From Saturnia japonica (lineage: Eukaryota; Arthropoda; Insecta; Lepidoptera; Saturniidae): DNA of 64,000 bases. Positions 24,001 through 35,754 of the stretch are shown in pieces. The position numbers and the translations under genes are program-made. The stretch covers positions 4,306,930 to 4,370,929 of the forward strand of contig CM065325.1 of the NCBI GenBank assembly GCA_033032175.1, given 5' to 3'. The notes beneath the pieces are model-generated. The model ran no database searches. It was not told where the DNA came from and saw nothing but the letters and a program-made list of their open reading frames with translations. Numbering within the stretch: position 1 is the first letter of the stretch; each line of letters starts with the position of its first letter.

Positions 24001-24426
24001 GCTTTTTGTGTTTTATAATCTTTTTTATAGCCGCTGTTTTTATAAATATGTCCTAGCTGGTTTTCTAAACTTTCAATTTGAACGTAACCACACAAGTAAT
24101 AATATATTTTAGATAAATCTGGTTACTTCGTTTTGTAAACACCCCTCCCCCCGCCCATATGTAGGGTATCTGCTGCTACCCGTCAGAATGATTTAATGTG
24201 AATAAACTAATAATTCAAAATAATTACTTGTGTTACTTGATCGTGATCGTCTTGTATGGCCTTACGTTGTGAATTAAACAAATTTATAGTAAACAAGTTC
24301 TTTTAATCTGGTACTCAGAAAACATAACATAAAATGAAATTAGTAAATTAGAACTTACTCAAACACATACCAATATATATTAAAATACATTTTATGAAAG
24401 TAAAGTTAATATTAATACTATAATAA

Positions 24427-25047
24427 ACTGTAGTTATGTCTGTCTACCTTAGAGGAATTATGATTATTTGCACATGAAAGTCGTTCAAAGGACTTTTTTA
24501 AGCTTTTAAGTTAATTTTCCCACATTCGCAATTAATTAATTAATTGCCAAATAATCCTTAATTTATAAATGATAATTTGAATAGGCATTTGAATATCTGC
24601 TTGATTCCAGTCATCATTATTTTATAATGTACTACTGTAGTTATGTCTGTCTACCTTAGAGGAATTATGATTATTTGCACATGAAAGTCGTTCAAAGGGC
24701 TTTTTTAAGCTTTTAAGTTAATTTTCCCACCTTCGCAATTAATTAATTAATTGCCAAATAATCCTTAATTTATAAATGATAATTTGAATAGGCATTTGAA
24801 TATCTGCTTGATTCCAGTCACCATTATTTTATAATGTACTACTGTAGTTATGTCTGTCTACCTTAGAGGAATTATGATTATTTGCACATGAAAGTCGTTC
24901 AAAGGGCTTTTTTAAGCTTTTAAGTTAATTTTCCCACCTCCGCAATTAATTAATTAATTGCCAAATAATCCTTAATTTATAAATGATAATTTGAATAGGC
25001 ATTTGAATATCTGCTTGATTCCAGTCACCATTATTTTATAATGTACT
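24427..25047. repeat. Three tandem copies of a 207-bp unit
   Basis: Units start ACTGTAGTTATGTCTG at 24427, 24634 and 24841, so the period is 207. They differ at only a few positions (for example CCCACATTCGC, CCCACCTTCGC, CCCACCTCCGC). Copies 2 and 3 are the closer pair. Each unit holds CAATTAATTAATTAATTG. The near-identity suggests a recent triplication. Confidence 0.95.
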
Positions 25048-25385
25048 AACTGACAACCACACAGAATATTTATTACCATTATGTTATTATGAGCCAAAGA
25101 AGTTGTTATTTGAACTAGCACTGGCTCTATTCAACACACATTTTGAACAATGAAGGCGGTAGGTGATTGCTTAGGCATAAGGACTACCTGTCCTTTTGGC
25201 AATACCACAAATATTACCTTTGAACAACCATATGTACCTTACCTTATTACCTGTGTATAAAATGTAGTATGTGAAATGTTACATGTAGATAGTGTGTAGT
25301 GGTTTATATACTCATGAGAATATTATGTATTACAAATAACAATAACACACACAAATAGTACCTTATTTATCTAAGTATGTAAATA

Positions 25386-26681
25386 CAGGATGGGACAGAA
25401 AGGCGTACGATTTTAAAAACATACTTGCGTTTGAAACTTATGAGCGGGGGCTGCGCGGGTGGTGGGGGTGAAAAGCTCGGTTCTCGAAAATTTAGTCGCG
25501 ATGGATTGCTTCACCGGAGCGCAGCGTGCATTCTGCGTTAAACATTATTATAAAAATGGCAATTCGTGCGCTACTATTCGACGTTTATTTCGGCGTGAAT
25601 TTGGATTACATGACGTAAATCAGTGTCCGAAGGAAAGTGTGATTCGATCGTGGGTCAGAAAGTTTGACGCTACTGGTTCGATTCTCAAACAGAAGCCTGC
25701 GGGCCGCCCAAGTTCAACAAGAACGGAAGACACAATTGAACAAATTAGAGCTTAAGTTCAATGTAATCCTGGTCGATCGACTCGCAAGCGATCAGCTGAA
25801 CTTGTGGTATCCAGAACATCTTTGCGTGCATTTTGTTGAAAGATTTGAATTTGCACCCGTATAAAATTCAACTTGTGTAGGAATTACTGCCAAATGACCC
25901 AATTTTACGACGAGCTTTTGTTGATACAATGTTGGAACGCTTTAAGAGTTTCAACAATATTCTGTTCTCCGACGAAGCCCGTTTTCACTTAAATGGGCAT
26001 GTCAATAAACAGAATTACCGTTACTGGGCTGCAGAGAACCCACGTGCAAAACATCAAAAGCCTCTACATTCGCCGAAAGTAACCATTTGGGCGGCCATAT
26101 CGGCACACGGAATTATCGAACCCTATTTCTTTGAAAATCAACAAAGGCAATCTGTCACTGTAAATTCCGACCGATACATAGCTATGTTAAAGGATTTTTT
26201 TCTTTCCGCAACTGCAACAATTTGAAGCCTATAATCGTGCGACGTGGTTTCAACAAGATGGTGCTACATGCCATACATCTAATGCTTCGTTGGCGGCCGT
26301 AAACGAGATGTTTGCTGAGAAATTGATATCGCACAGAGGTGACATTGCATGGCCGCCTAGAAGTCCGGATCTAACGCCACCGGACTTTTTCATGTGAGGA
26401 TACCTGAAAAGTAGAGTCTACTTCAATAACCCAGCAACGATCAACCAGTTGAAGATAAATAAATATTCAAGAAGAAATGGCAGCTATTCCTCGCACAGTG
26501 TGTCAGCTAGTGTTCACCAATTTGAGGTTCAGATTCGACGAATGTTTGCAGCGGGATGGTGCACACCTGAGTGATGTAATTTTTAAGAAATAAATTTCCC
26601 AGATGTCTATTTTAATTGAAATAAAGATGTGTATGTGTATTGTATTTTTTTTTAATTCGCAAATCTTTCTGGCCCATTCTG
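25386..26681 (+). mobile_element. mariner/Tc1-type element, full length, decayed transposase
   Basis: The ends are CAGGATGGGACAGAAAG and the inverse of CAGAATGGGCCAGAAAG, both next to TA, giving a 1296-bp element with TIRs and a TA target duplication. The transposase begins M-D-C-F-T-G-A-Q-R-A-F-C-V-K-H-Y with a helix-turn-helix region. It continues to I-L-F-S-D-E-A-R-F, Q-Q-D-G-A-T-C-H-T and W-P-P-R-S-P-D-L-T-P. By my count 36 residues separate the last two acidic residues. The frame is broken after Q-I-R-A, again before the D-E-A-R-F block, and by a W-to-stop change after D-F-F-M, so it is inactive. Confidence 0.9.
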
Positions 26682-26714
26682 TATAAGTATGACTTATACC
26701 GCCCCCGCCGCCCC

Positions 26715-28070
26715 CCCTTAGCTACGCCACTGGCTGTAAGATCGACCAGAAATGCTAAGTCACATATCCATTTTGGGTCACTTAATTCAGATAGCGGTTT
26801 ATATTTTATTTTCATAAAGTCTGCTATCTCATTTCTAAGCTCGTAAAACCGTTTCAACATTTTTCCTTTGCTCAGCCATCCGACTTCATAATAATATGTT
26901 ACGTCGCTATAGTCAGTTGATATTTCATCCAAAAACGCCTTGAACCCACGATGGTTAAGCCTTCAGGATCGAATTAAGTTGATGGTTTTTACTACCACAT
27001 TCATAACATTCTGGGGTCGAATGGACTTAGAACACAAGTTCTGTTGGTGGATAATGCAATGAAGGACTATCAAATCATCTTTTTGCATATTTAATTCTGT
27101 TGCTTTGTCATTCAAAATTCCGATGAAACCATTACGTAAGCCGACCATAGAAAGTGCACCATCAGCGCATACTCCAATTAATTTTGATCATGACAAGCTA
27201 AAACTTGTGAATACCTTTTGAACTTCAATAAAAATACCCTCTCCTGTAGTGGTTCCTTTTAGCGTCTGTAAAGCAAGCATTTCCTCAGCAACAATGAACT
27301 CCTTATCAACACCTCGAATAAATATAGCCAGTTGAGCTGTGTTAGACAAATCGGTGCTCTCGTCTAATGCTATGGAAAATGATTCAAAACCAGCCATACG
27401 GTCAGTCAATGTTGTTTTTATATCATTATCCATCATTTCTATACGTCGAACAACAGTTCGTCTTGACAAACAAATTTTTTCAAATTCATTTTTCTCATTT
27501 TGAAACTGGCGACCCTCTGTATCTACTTTTCGTTTCTTTACACCAGACATCATTTTTGTTTACTTTTCGTTCAATAAACTTAATAACAAACTATAGTTAC
27601 TAACCACTCAAGATGCACACAAAGTCACAAAGCAAGTTGACGGCTCGAGCAGTTCGCTAGGATATCGCTTGTCCAAGTTATCTATCACCTCGGTAGCTCA
27701 AATAGAACTGAACTAACGTCACTTTTTTTTTGAACTGACTGCTCTGTTAGCTTTAGGGGCCCTATCTAAAAACAGAACCGCTGCGGCTTTTACAGCTTCA
27801 CCGAACTAACGTTCCGGCCATCCACCCGCTTATATAGGTAAAATGAAGGAATAATCTGGAATAAACTAGTTTAGAATAATTGAGAAGCAATAAATCTTTT
27901 GATGTGTCGACCGACCGTGAGGCGGCAAACCTCAAAGAATTTGATCGAGCAAGCCGAGTGGCGGCGATTATCAATGAGTGAGTATAAGTACCTAATGTAA
28001 TATTTTTTTTATTGGGTTTTTTCAAAATGTCTCGCGTGCCGGATTATATCTTACAGCGGGCCGGTTTTTG
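26715..28070 (-). mobile_element. hAT transposon (GTF2IRD2/ZBED-like transposase), internally deleted
   Basis: Minus-strand pieces read M-S-G-V-K-K-R-K-V-D, then L-S-R-R-T-V-V-R-R-I-E, then S-I-A-L-D-E-S-T-D-L-S-N-T-A-Q, then H-C-I-I-H-Q-Q-N-L-C, then Y-Y-E-V-G-W-L-S-K-G-K. The order matches GTF2IRD2-like hAT transposases. The BED zinc finger and following segment are deleted between the first two pieces, and two frameshifts follow. The 5' side shows GGGCAAAAACCGGCCCGCTG, a hAT-like terminal sequence. A short SINE-like repeat is inserted in its 5' leader at 27720. Confidence 0.8.
27720..27802 (-). mobile_element. Short poly(A) SINE-like repeat, copy 3, with flanking duplication
   Basis: The minus strand runs from GGTGAAGCTGTAAAAGCC through the GC palindrome to a poly(A) of nine. 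GAACTAACGT occurs at 27710-27719 and again at 27803-27812, a 10-bp target duplication, with three extra bases next to the poly-T. This supports LINE-type retroposition. Confidence 0.75.
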
Positions 28071-28448
28071 CCCATATATGCTTTACATCACCTCCGATTG
28101 GTCAATTTGATCAGTCATTTTTTGTCTATGATTGCAAAATTGTAAAAACTGAAGATTTATATTTTATTATACATATTACAAAGCTTCATTAATATAATAT
28201 AATAATTCTTTACTTATATTTTATAACTTTTAACCTCCATTACAAAGATTTTATATTACGATTTTCAAAACATCGAATCATAGTAGTATTTAAAAGTACT
28301 TATAATGTTAAACTAGATGGCGTTACTTATATTAATTTTAGTTTTATATTCCTTTGAAAATTATAGCTAGGTACTTAGGGTGGATCTGTTACAATTTGTA
28401 CTATTAGATTTTTTAAAGTTATCATTTAAGAAATTTATTGTAATTAGA

Positions 28449-29170
28449 CTATTGTGTTTCGGTGCTCCATTTTGTTGGAAATACATTTTGACTGTTTTCG
28501 CCCAATATTTCACGTAGGAACTGTAACAGATCTTCTAATATATCGATGAACGTGTTGTTCAAACGTCCACCATACATTTTTCTGAACAAAACCTTATTAT
28601 ACAAAAGTTTAACCCAGTAGTTAAATGAAATGTAATTTGACGTCGTTTTTACTGCAATAGTGGCATCACAACTTGACTTCTTATATAATAACAGACATGG
28701 GCTGGTCGAGTTCGCCGAATTTAACACCACTTGTATATTTCTTGTAGAGTTACCAATATAAAAAACCAGCTACGAGACCTACTATTTACTATTGAAAGTC
28801 TAATAACAACCATAAAGAACATAAATATAAAGGAAATTAACCACTTGAAAATACAAAACGCAGTAACAAAATTGTTACATATAAAAGTTGATTACTGTAA
28901 TAATGGATGTCATTGTGAACATTTCAAAACAAAATAAAATTCAGTATTTTCTTTTCATTTTCGATACAGGGTTGCTAAAATAAAAATAATTAGGTTCAAA
29001 TACCGACTCGTGTATAAGATTTTTTTAAATAAATGAATGCAGTTTTTGTTACCTTTAAAATCGATGTCATCGTTCTTTAGAACATATTATTTCTTTATTT
29101 CTTATAATTTCAAAATTCTCCTTACTGACCCATTTAAATGTTAATGTATCTATATAAACAGTCAAATTGA
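28449..29170 (-). pseudogene. Tc1/mariner-type transposase remnant
   Basis: The minus-strand frame 28770-28449 reads L-Y-N-K-V-L-F-R-K-M-Y-G-G-R-L-N-N-T, then I-L-E-D-L-L-Q-F-L-R. A shifted frame then gives M-Y-F-Q-Q-N-G-A-P-K-H-N, matching the second catalytic block (F-Q-Q-D-G-A-P) with D replaced by N. The 5' part (28800-29170) is shared with 23650-24000. It is fragmentary and frameshifted. Confidence 0.6.
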
Positions 29171-29289
29171 GATTCTCCTCCTTTTTTAAAGTATGTGAAA
29201 AATAATAATTAAAACTAATAAGATTATAAATAATAACATACATAATAAATAAAAATAACATACCAAAAAGATAATTACGAGAGATAGAG

Positions 29290-29560
29290 CACAGAGATGT
29301 TTTTGGAGATTTCTCTGTATTCGGAGCAGTCCGACTGGTGAAACACCACCTCTATCCTACAGATGATCGCAGCCAAATAACCTTGCCCTCCGTGTTTTCC
29401 CACTGATGAGTAGCGTTTCCAAAGGTCTATGGGGAGGGGGGATCAAGGTCGGCAATGCTTTTGTAATATTTATGGTATTACCAGCGTCCTTATGCTACGA
29501 TAGCCTCTTACCATTAGGCGGGCCGTATGATCGTTTGTGTTGGCTACTGAATTATGTATT
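29290..29560 (+). repeat. Dispersed repeat with GGCGGGCCGTATG tail
   Basis: It contains a run like GCGTTTCCAAAGGTCTATGG and TTACCATTAGGCGGGCCGTA. A second member lies at 59575-59735, with GGTTCCATAGGCTGCGGTAA and a GACAGGCCGTATGC end. This is probably the 3' non-coding part of a lepidopteran LINE. Confidence 0.55.
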
Positions 29561-30534
29561 ATTATGTGTGTTTTCTATATAAGAATAGTTAGGCAACATT
29601 AATATAGAGAAACGAAATAGATTTATAGAGACAATTACGAATGTACTACGCTACATTACGAATTACGTGTCATATATTATGTATTATATAGGTGCTTATA
29701 TATTATATGTAACGTGTATACGATTAGAATTATGACAAAATAGATAAAAAGTATAGAATAAGTTTATGTGGGAAAATGTACGACATCACATTTAATGAAC
29801 GAACGAAACACAGTGAAACCGCCGTAAATTCTATTGTTTGTTGGGGAATAGAATAAGGAACAATTTGATATATAACTTGTATATGTAACTTAAATATACA
29901 AATAAATATAGAGCGGGAAACAGAGCGACCAAAGTGAAAATAGATACAAGAAATAGACAAAAAGTAGAGGCTCTCTTTAAGGTAATTCTCTAGGTTACTT
30001 AAGCTCGGCAAAAATCGTGTCGGGTACGGTTCGAGTCATTGGGTACACGGCTACGACATAAGAAGAAACAAGATTGGTCGTCCTACGAACGCCTCAGTGA
30101 AGTAAAGAAGCTCGAGTTTTATTGAAGACCCGTCCCCTCACCACCATCTCGCCCTACTGGCATCCGTACGGTCTCTATGAGACGGGCATCCGATTAAATT
30201 AAATCGCTCGTCCAAACCGGGAAGTGTCACGCCTTCCTCCCTCACGCAGAGGGGAAGTGACGCGAACCCAACAGTTTACCTCCATAATACCATTAGAAAA
30301 ATCTAAATCGAAAGTTAATCAAACTACCGACTTTAAGTTATTTATTATCAATTTATATTTTAGACATCTTATATATATATAAATCTCATGTCATGATGCT
30401 GAACCGATTTTGATCAAATTTTGAAAGTATCTGTAATTTGGTCCAACTTAAAAGATAAGATAGTTCTGGTCCTAATAAATAATGCAGTTGTCGAGGTCTA
30501 AATATTTGTAACAATAATTTTTTTTTTTATTTAA
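29561..30534. other. Gene-free repeat-derived stretch
   Basis: No supported coding sequence. A GC-richer block near 30055-30290 may be a LINE or LTR remnant. A Helitron-like start with ACCGATTTTGATCAAATTTT is near 30400. Confidence 0.35.
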
Positions 30535-32237
30535 TTATTTTATTTTATTTCTATTATTTTGTCTTAACTCACAAACAAAAACGATTATTGAAACACAATA
30601 ACCTATCACCAATATAATATAAGCTTCTTTTACATCAGTAAAGCTTTGAGTTGCGTTATCTGGCTCGTGTGTAGGCTTACATTTCAAATTAGAATGGAAA
30701 ATTCCTTCGTGATATAACTTTTTTGGTATACCAGTCGATACCAATCGCAACATAAATTTCCCGAATGGTACCTCAAGTATTGATCCACGTCGAAAATAAA
30801 AGGTTCGATACATATTTTTGACAGGTTCGCTAATATCGTACAATAATACATTACACCGATCATCAGTTAAGATCCAAGTGTACATGATGAAATACGTCCA
30901 CGAAATCACCGTATATAACGGTTTATCTCCTGAATTTTTCACTTTCATTAAACAATTTAATCTGTTTTCGCATTTAATTCCATCTCTATTATATCCATGT
31001 AAATATACAAGCTGATAATTGTTATAAAGTTCTTCTAAATTATGTGGTTCATGACCTCTGTGCGGACGGGTGGTAACACTATTTAAATATGCTTGTACTA
31101 TATAAGGCACTATAAAAGCTAAAAATAACATACTTGATAACATAATGGTTTGTGGAATACCCGATCTGATGTTTTTCACAACACACTTATTCAAAAAATA
31201 TCCTAATACGATAACAAAAACACGGGATACATCTCTATAACGGTACGGAAATAACAACATAAAGACTGCGGCTAAGCAAAAAATTATGTAGAATCCTATA
31301 ACCATAAATAGAAACAAATGGTTCATACCAAATATTGCTTCCCAAGTACCTATCATACCAACATGTCGAACCACCGCCACCATATCGTCAAATAAAATTG
31401 GATAGCTAAATGAAAATTTGCTAGCGTTCTCAAGTATCAAGTAGTAGTCACCAACAGCTCCTTCGTTTCTACTATCAATCATTCTCCTCAGTTCATCATC
31501 CGGCTTTTCAATTTCGCTCTTGAGAAATCTAAATTTTACTTTCTCATGTTCTAAAAACATCTTGAAAATATTGTACTCAATACCCTTGTATACTCAGTTC
31601 TGGCATGATTTTGCACGAGAAATGTGAATTCGCATTGGCGATAATCAATATTTGAAACAGGAAAGAAAAAATCATTGGATTTTTCAAAACATTGACGCAC
31701 AACCTCCAGACGCTCAGAATTATTACACGCGTTAAAATTTGAACGAAACGACAGTACACTATATTCATTTTTAATCAAACTTACAATCGAAACATTCAAT
31801 ATATTGTTACTTATAAGAAATTTTGTCAAGTTGTTTATGTTATCATTCAAATTTTCTATAATCAGAATAAACGCCGCTCCTGGATTCCAGAAATAATTAT
31901 TCTTTATTAAATTAATTCCCGTTTGCATCTCCTCAAAGTCTCTGCTGATAATCAGATAACCACTTGAGTACGTAGTCTGATCCCAGAAAAATGATCGAGA
32001 GATAAATCGAATACCTTTTATATTATGAAGAACTCTTGTATTGATTGTATTATTATTGTTATTAATCATAGTAAAATACAATTTATCGTTTATTTGTTCT
32101 AAAATGTTCGATACACATTTAGTAATATTTTCACTTTTCTGTTCATATTCCAAGCTCTTCCATCCATTTGCTAATTTATAATTTAGTACCAGAACAATTA
32201 TTATGAAATAGTTTTGTATATTTCCATTATCAGGCAT
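30535..32237 (-). CDS. Divergent ionotropic receptor (IR), single exon, one frameshift
   Basis: The chain starts at ATG 32237 with a signal peptide (I-I-I-V-L-V-L-N-Y), followed by a poorly conserved amino-terminal domain. After a shift between 31551 and 31596 the frame continues Y-K-G-I-E-Y-N-I-F-K, the S1 ligand-binding start of ionotropic glutamate-like receptors. It then reads S-F-S-Y-P-I-L-F-D-D-M-V-A-V-V. Predicted membrane helices are H-L-F-L-F-M-V-I-G-F-Y-I-I-F, I-M-L-S-S-M-L-F-L-A-F-I-V-P-Y and a last one, I-L-V-I-G-Y-C-V-S-I-I-V-F-V. The length is about 570 residues, normal for insect IRs. It fits the intronless divergent IRs of Lepidoptera, which act in taste or smell, but I cannot assign a numbered IR. 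A single shift in 1.7 kb of otherwise open sequence means either a young pseudogene or a base error. Confidence 0.85.
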
Positions 32238-32532
32238 GACAATATTCAAATGTTTATCAGACCAGAATCAAAATGGTATGATACCTTTTATGACTTTGTG
32301 TGACTTTTATTAGGGCCCCAAGTAAGTTATTTATAGTGGTTATGTCAAGTTAGATAATCAAATGATTGAATTAATGATGCGTTATGAAAGTAATAAAACA
32401 TTTATAACAAAACATAAAGCCTGTCATGATAAATGAATAAGTAAAGTAATGATTGATTTTACTCAAACGTAAATATATTTTAATTCAATTTATGTGTCTA
32501 ATCTACTTAAAGGTACTATACTATAAAAAAAA

Positions 32533-32880
32533 GGTGTGTGTGCGATTCACACACGATAGAAGTGAAACTTCAGTAAATCGACAAAAACCTTCACCCAGTT
32601 CCAAACGGTCGTAAGCGCCAGTAAAAAATATATGGGAATGTAGCCCTTACCGTACACAGTACATCATTCATATTAGCAGTAAATTGACAAAAACTTCACC
32701 GAGTTCCAAACGGTCGTAAGCGCCAGTAAAAAATGTATGGGAATGTAGGCCTTTACCATACACAGTATATCATTCATATTAGCTTTTGTGTCTCTTACCT
32801 GTCGTTTTTTCCGTTGCATCCGGTTTGAAATCACAACGATTCTAAAGAAGTTTCACTTCAAAAGTTTCACTTTAATAATA
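32533..32880. mobile_element. MITE-like element with inner 106-bp duplication
   Basis: The left side reads GTGCGATTCACACACGATAG then AAGTGAAACTT. The right side ends AAGAAGTTTCACTTC, an inverse of the left motif. Inside, a 106-bp unit (CAGTAAATYGACAAAAAC start) is repeated at 32571-32676 and 32677-32782. Its left end is the same sequence that is amplified five times at 56695-57301. Confidence 0.65.
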
Positions 32881-33099
32881 TAACTTTGTGTACCTCTTTA
32901 TAATATTATTATTAAAAAGAGGAAATGTTTGTTTGTGAGTTTGTCTTTAAGGGGTAATCTTTGAGACTACTGATCCGATTCTAAATATTCTTTCATTTAT
33001 AGAAAGCTACGTTCTTTTTGGTGGTTATAGACTATGTTTATTATATTGAATATTAGGGTACACTTATAAACCATGCCGGAAATAATATGTCGCTTCGCT

Positions 33100-33990
33100 T
33101 ATATATCAACGTGCTCGTACAATACCGATTAAAATAAATGAAAATAATGTTTAACAATATTGTTCTAAGCTAAAATTTATACAAAAAGCACCGCGACAAT
33201 ATAAGTGTAAATTGTATAAAAAATAAACCATTCTACTAATTAATGTCTTTTCGACGCTTTATCGGCATGCGTGGATCTAATGTTTTGCAATAGGTGAAAA
33301 TAATGTACTGCAATATTGTGCTTCGCTAAAGGATCCTCAAAACAAGTATACGTGTAACTTTTATAGAAATCACAACAAAAAATATTTTAGTAATTAAAAT
33401 GGCGTTTGGTTGCTTTAACGCCATGCGTTAGTCAAACGGTTTGAAATCGATGAAAATAATGTATGCACTACAATATTGTTCTCCGCTAAAAGATTTCAAA
33501 AGCAGTTTCGGACAATACATGTATATTTTTTAATTTTAAGGGAATCCCACTAATAGTAGTTTAGAGATCTACAGTCTTTCATTAGGCTTAGCGTGCTACC
33601 ATCTTGAGCCACATCTTCACTTAAGATCAAGTGAGATTGTGGCCACAATAACAAAAGTATAACTTAAAAAAAAATTAATCGCGGATTTTAGGCGCTCTAT
33701 CGGCATTCCACGGATCAAATGGCTCGCAACAAGTAAGAGTATTATGTACTGTAGTAGTTACAAAATGTAAACCCTAAAACAAAAGAAAAGCAAGGAAAAA
33801 AGATTTAGAAAACAATCTAGGATAGTAAATCTGTCTATATAAAAATCCCCATAAAAATAATTTCAATAGTTAAAATGCCGCTTTGCTACTTTGTCGGCCT
33901 GTGCTGACCAAACGATTCGAAATAGTTGAAAATAATGTGCTACAATGTTCTACGATAAAAGATTTAAAAGACTGTGTGAAGCAGTATCAG
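33100..33990. repeat. Degenerate tandem array, about 156-bp period
   Basis: GAAAATAATGT followed by CAATATTGT starts at 33140, 33296 and 33452, with a further copy at 33928, about three periods on. TCGGCATGCGTGGATC-like and CGCTAAAAGAT motifs recur within each unit. A different dispersed repeat interrupts it near 33585-33665. Confidence 0.7.
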
Positions 33991-35340
33991 TATAGGTTGG
34001 ATTTTTGAGCAGGGATTATATGGCCAAAAGCGGGAAATCAACCCTATTGATTTTTCAAAAACTTGACACATGTATTATTAAATCAACTCCTTTTGTTGCC
34101 AATATGGATCAATACTTGGAAATAAATGTATTATAGCAAATTAAAGGGGTTAAAGGTAATTATTCGGTTTTCGGATTTTTTCCTTTAAGACAAAAGACAT
34201 TTAAGAGACAAAACATAGCTTCTTGCCTAATTTCATGATTCTAGGTCAACTGGAAGAACTATATAGGTTTTTATTCTCTTTGCGAGTATCAAAATATGCG
34301 GCATTAACGACTGTATCTTTTGATTGCGTTGACTTAGAAGTTTGATTTTTTCACAGGTCCGAGGGATTGCGAACTTGAGTAGGTAGTTGATATTAATATC
34401 AACTTGATACCTCCACGCACCGCTGAGAAAAGAGCAACAAACTGAATACTGAAAAAGACAGACAAACAGGGACAACGAAGTGATCCTGATAAAATTTTCC
34501 TTTAAGGTGCAGAACCCAAAAGAGATTTAATATTAAAACTCTCTAGAGCAGTTTTGGTTAAAATTATTTTTCTGAAACATGCATGGAAATGTTGTCATTA
34601 TTTTCGAAAAAGTACACGCGAAGTATTGAATTTACGGACATGCCAAGAATTATAAAAGAGATCCAATCAAAGAGTATTTAATAACCCCAGCACGCCGTTT
34701 CATACAACATTGCTGGAGCGTTGTAATGTTCCAAATTAAAAAAATCACTCCTGCAAATTTTGAAAAATTAAATCTAAAATAATGACAATATTTCCACGCA
34801 TGTTTGAGAAAAGCACTATATATGCCTCGGCGGAAATGGCAATTGCCTGTCTCATATTCGTGATCACGGCCTTTGCAATAATGTACTATTAATCAGTATC
34901 AAATAAATGTTTACATATACCTACTTAATAACGATCAATTTTTACTTTCACACATATGTTAAAAGATACTGTAGCACGTAGATTCTATTTAAAAAAATAG
35001 GCCGTCCGCAGCGAATCCGCACATGCGGAGTCCGCACACGGTTGTCCAAATTTAAAATAAATCAACAGCTCGATTAAGTAAATATTTGTTTATTGAACAC
35101 TTATTATTCCGTATCAGTATTACTACAAATACTATAATGAGGAGTCCGTACACGTTACCAACTGAGCTATCATTGCTTCAAAACATGTTTTTTTTTTACA
35201 TTTATAAACAAGATTGTTTACTAGACCACGTAGATGCCTGTTTAAATGAATATTCAATAGGATATTAAGGGATGTCTTCCGTGTGAGTCAAAACTGTTAG
35301 GTATCTTAAGGTTTAATTAACGCGTACGAAATCGCAGGAG
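33991..35340. other. Gene-free stretch holding a Helitron empty-site paralogue
   Basis: No supported gene. Positions 35023-35130 (GAGTCCGCACACGGTTGTCC, then TTTAAAATAAATCAACAG) are a paralogue of the sequence flanking the Helitron at 37948-38478, but uninterrupted. Confidence 0.45.
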
Positions 35341-35540
35341 GTTGCTAATAGTGTATAAGTAGGTAATTCAAATTCAAAATTTATTGTTTATACACAAGAT
35401 TTACTAAAATTTACACAGAGCCTGTATCTTGGAAGCCGGCATACGAATTTACAAAACATTTTGCACAAACACCTCAGGTGACCATAAACGATTTTATAGG
35501 TAAAATTTAATAAAATGATGTAGTTATTATACATATCTAT

Positions 35541-35541
35541 A

Positions 35542-35596
<55 letters not shown>
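35541..35596. repeat. (AT)n microsatellite
   Basis: A run of alternating A and T of about 55 bases. Confidence 0.9.
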
Positions 35597-35598
<2 letters not shown>

Positions 35599-35754
35599 CA
35601 CAAATATATATTAATACACACAATAACACACACACATAAACAAATATTCTAAACAGCTCTTTTACATTTTTTACGACTCAAATATAAAAATGGAATGTAT
35701 TGATTCTAGCTTATATATTTTATAGTAAAATGAAAACTGAAGCAGCTACGAATT

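Noticed and set aside
24427..25047. CRISPR-like regular repeats
   Set aside because: The units are contiguous 207-bp tandem copies without spacers, in a eukaryotic genome.
28731..28937. Plus-strand 68-codon frame
   Set aside because: It overlaps the antisense transposase remnant and shows no recognisable protein features.
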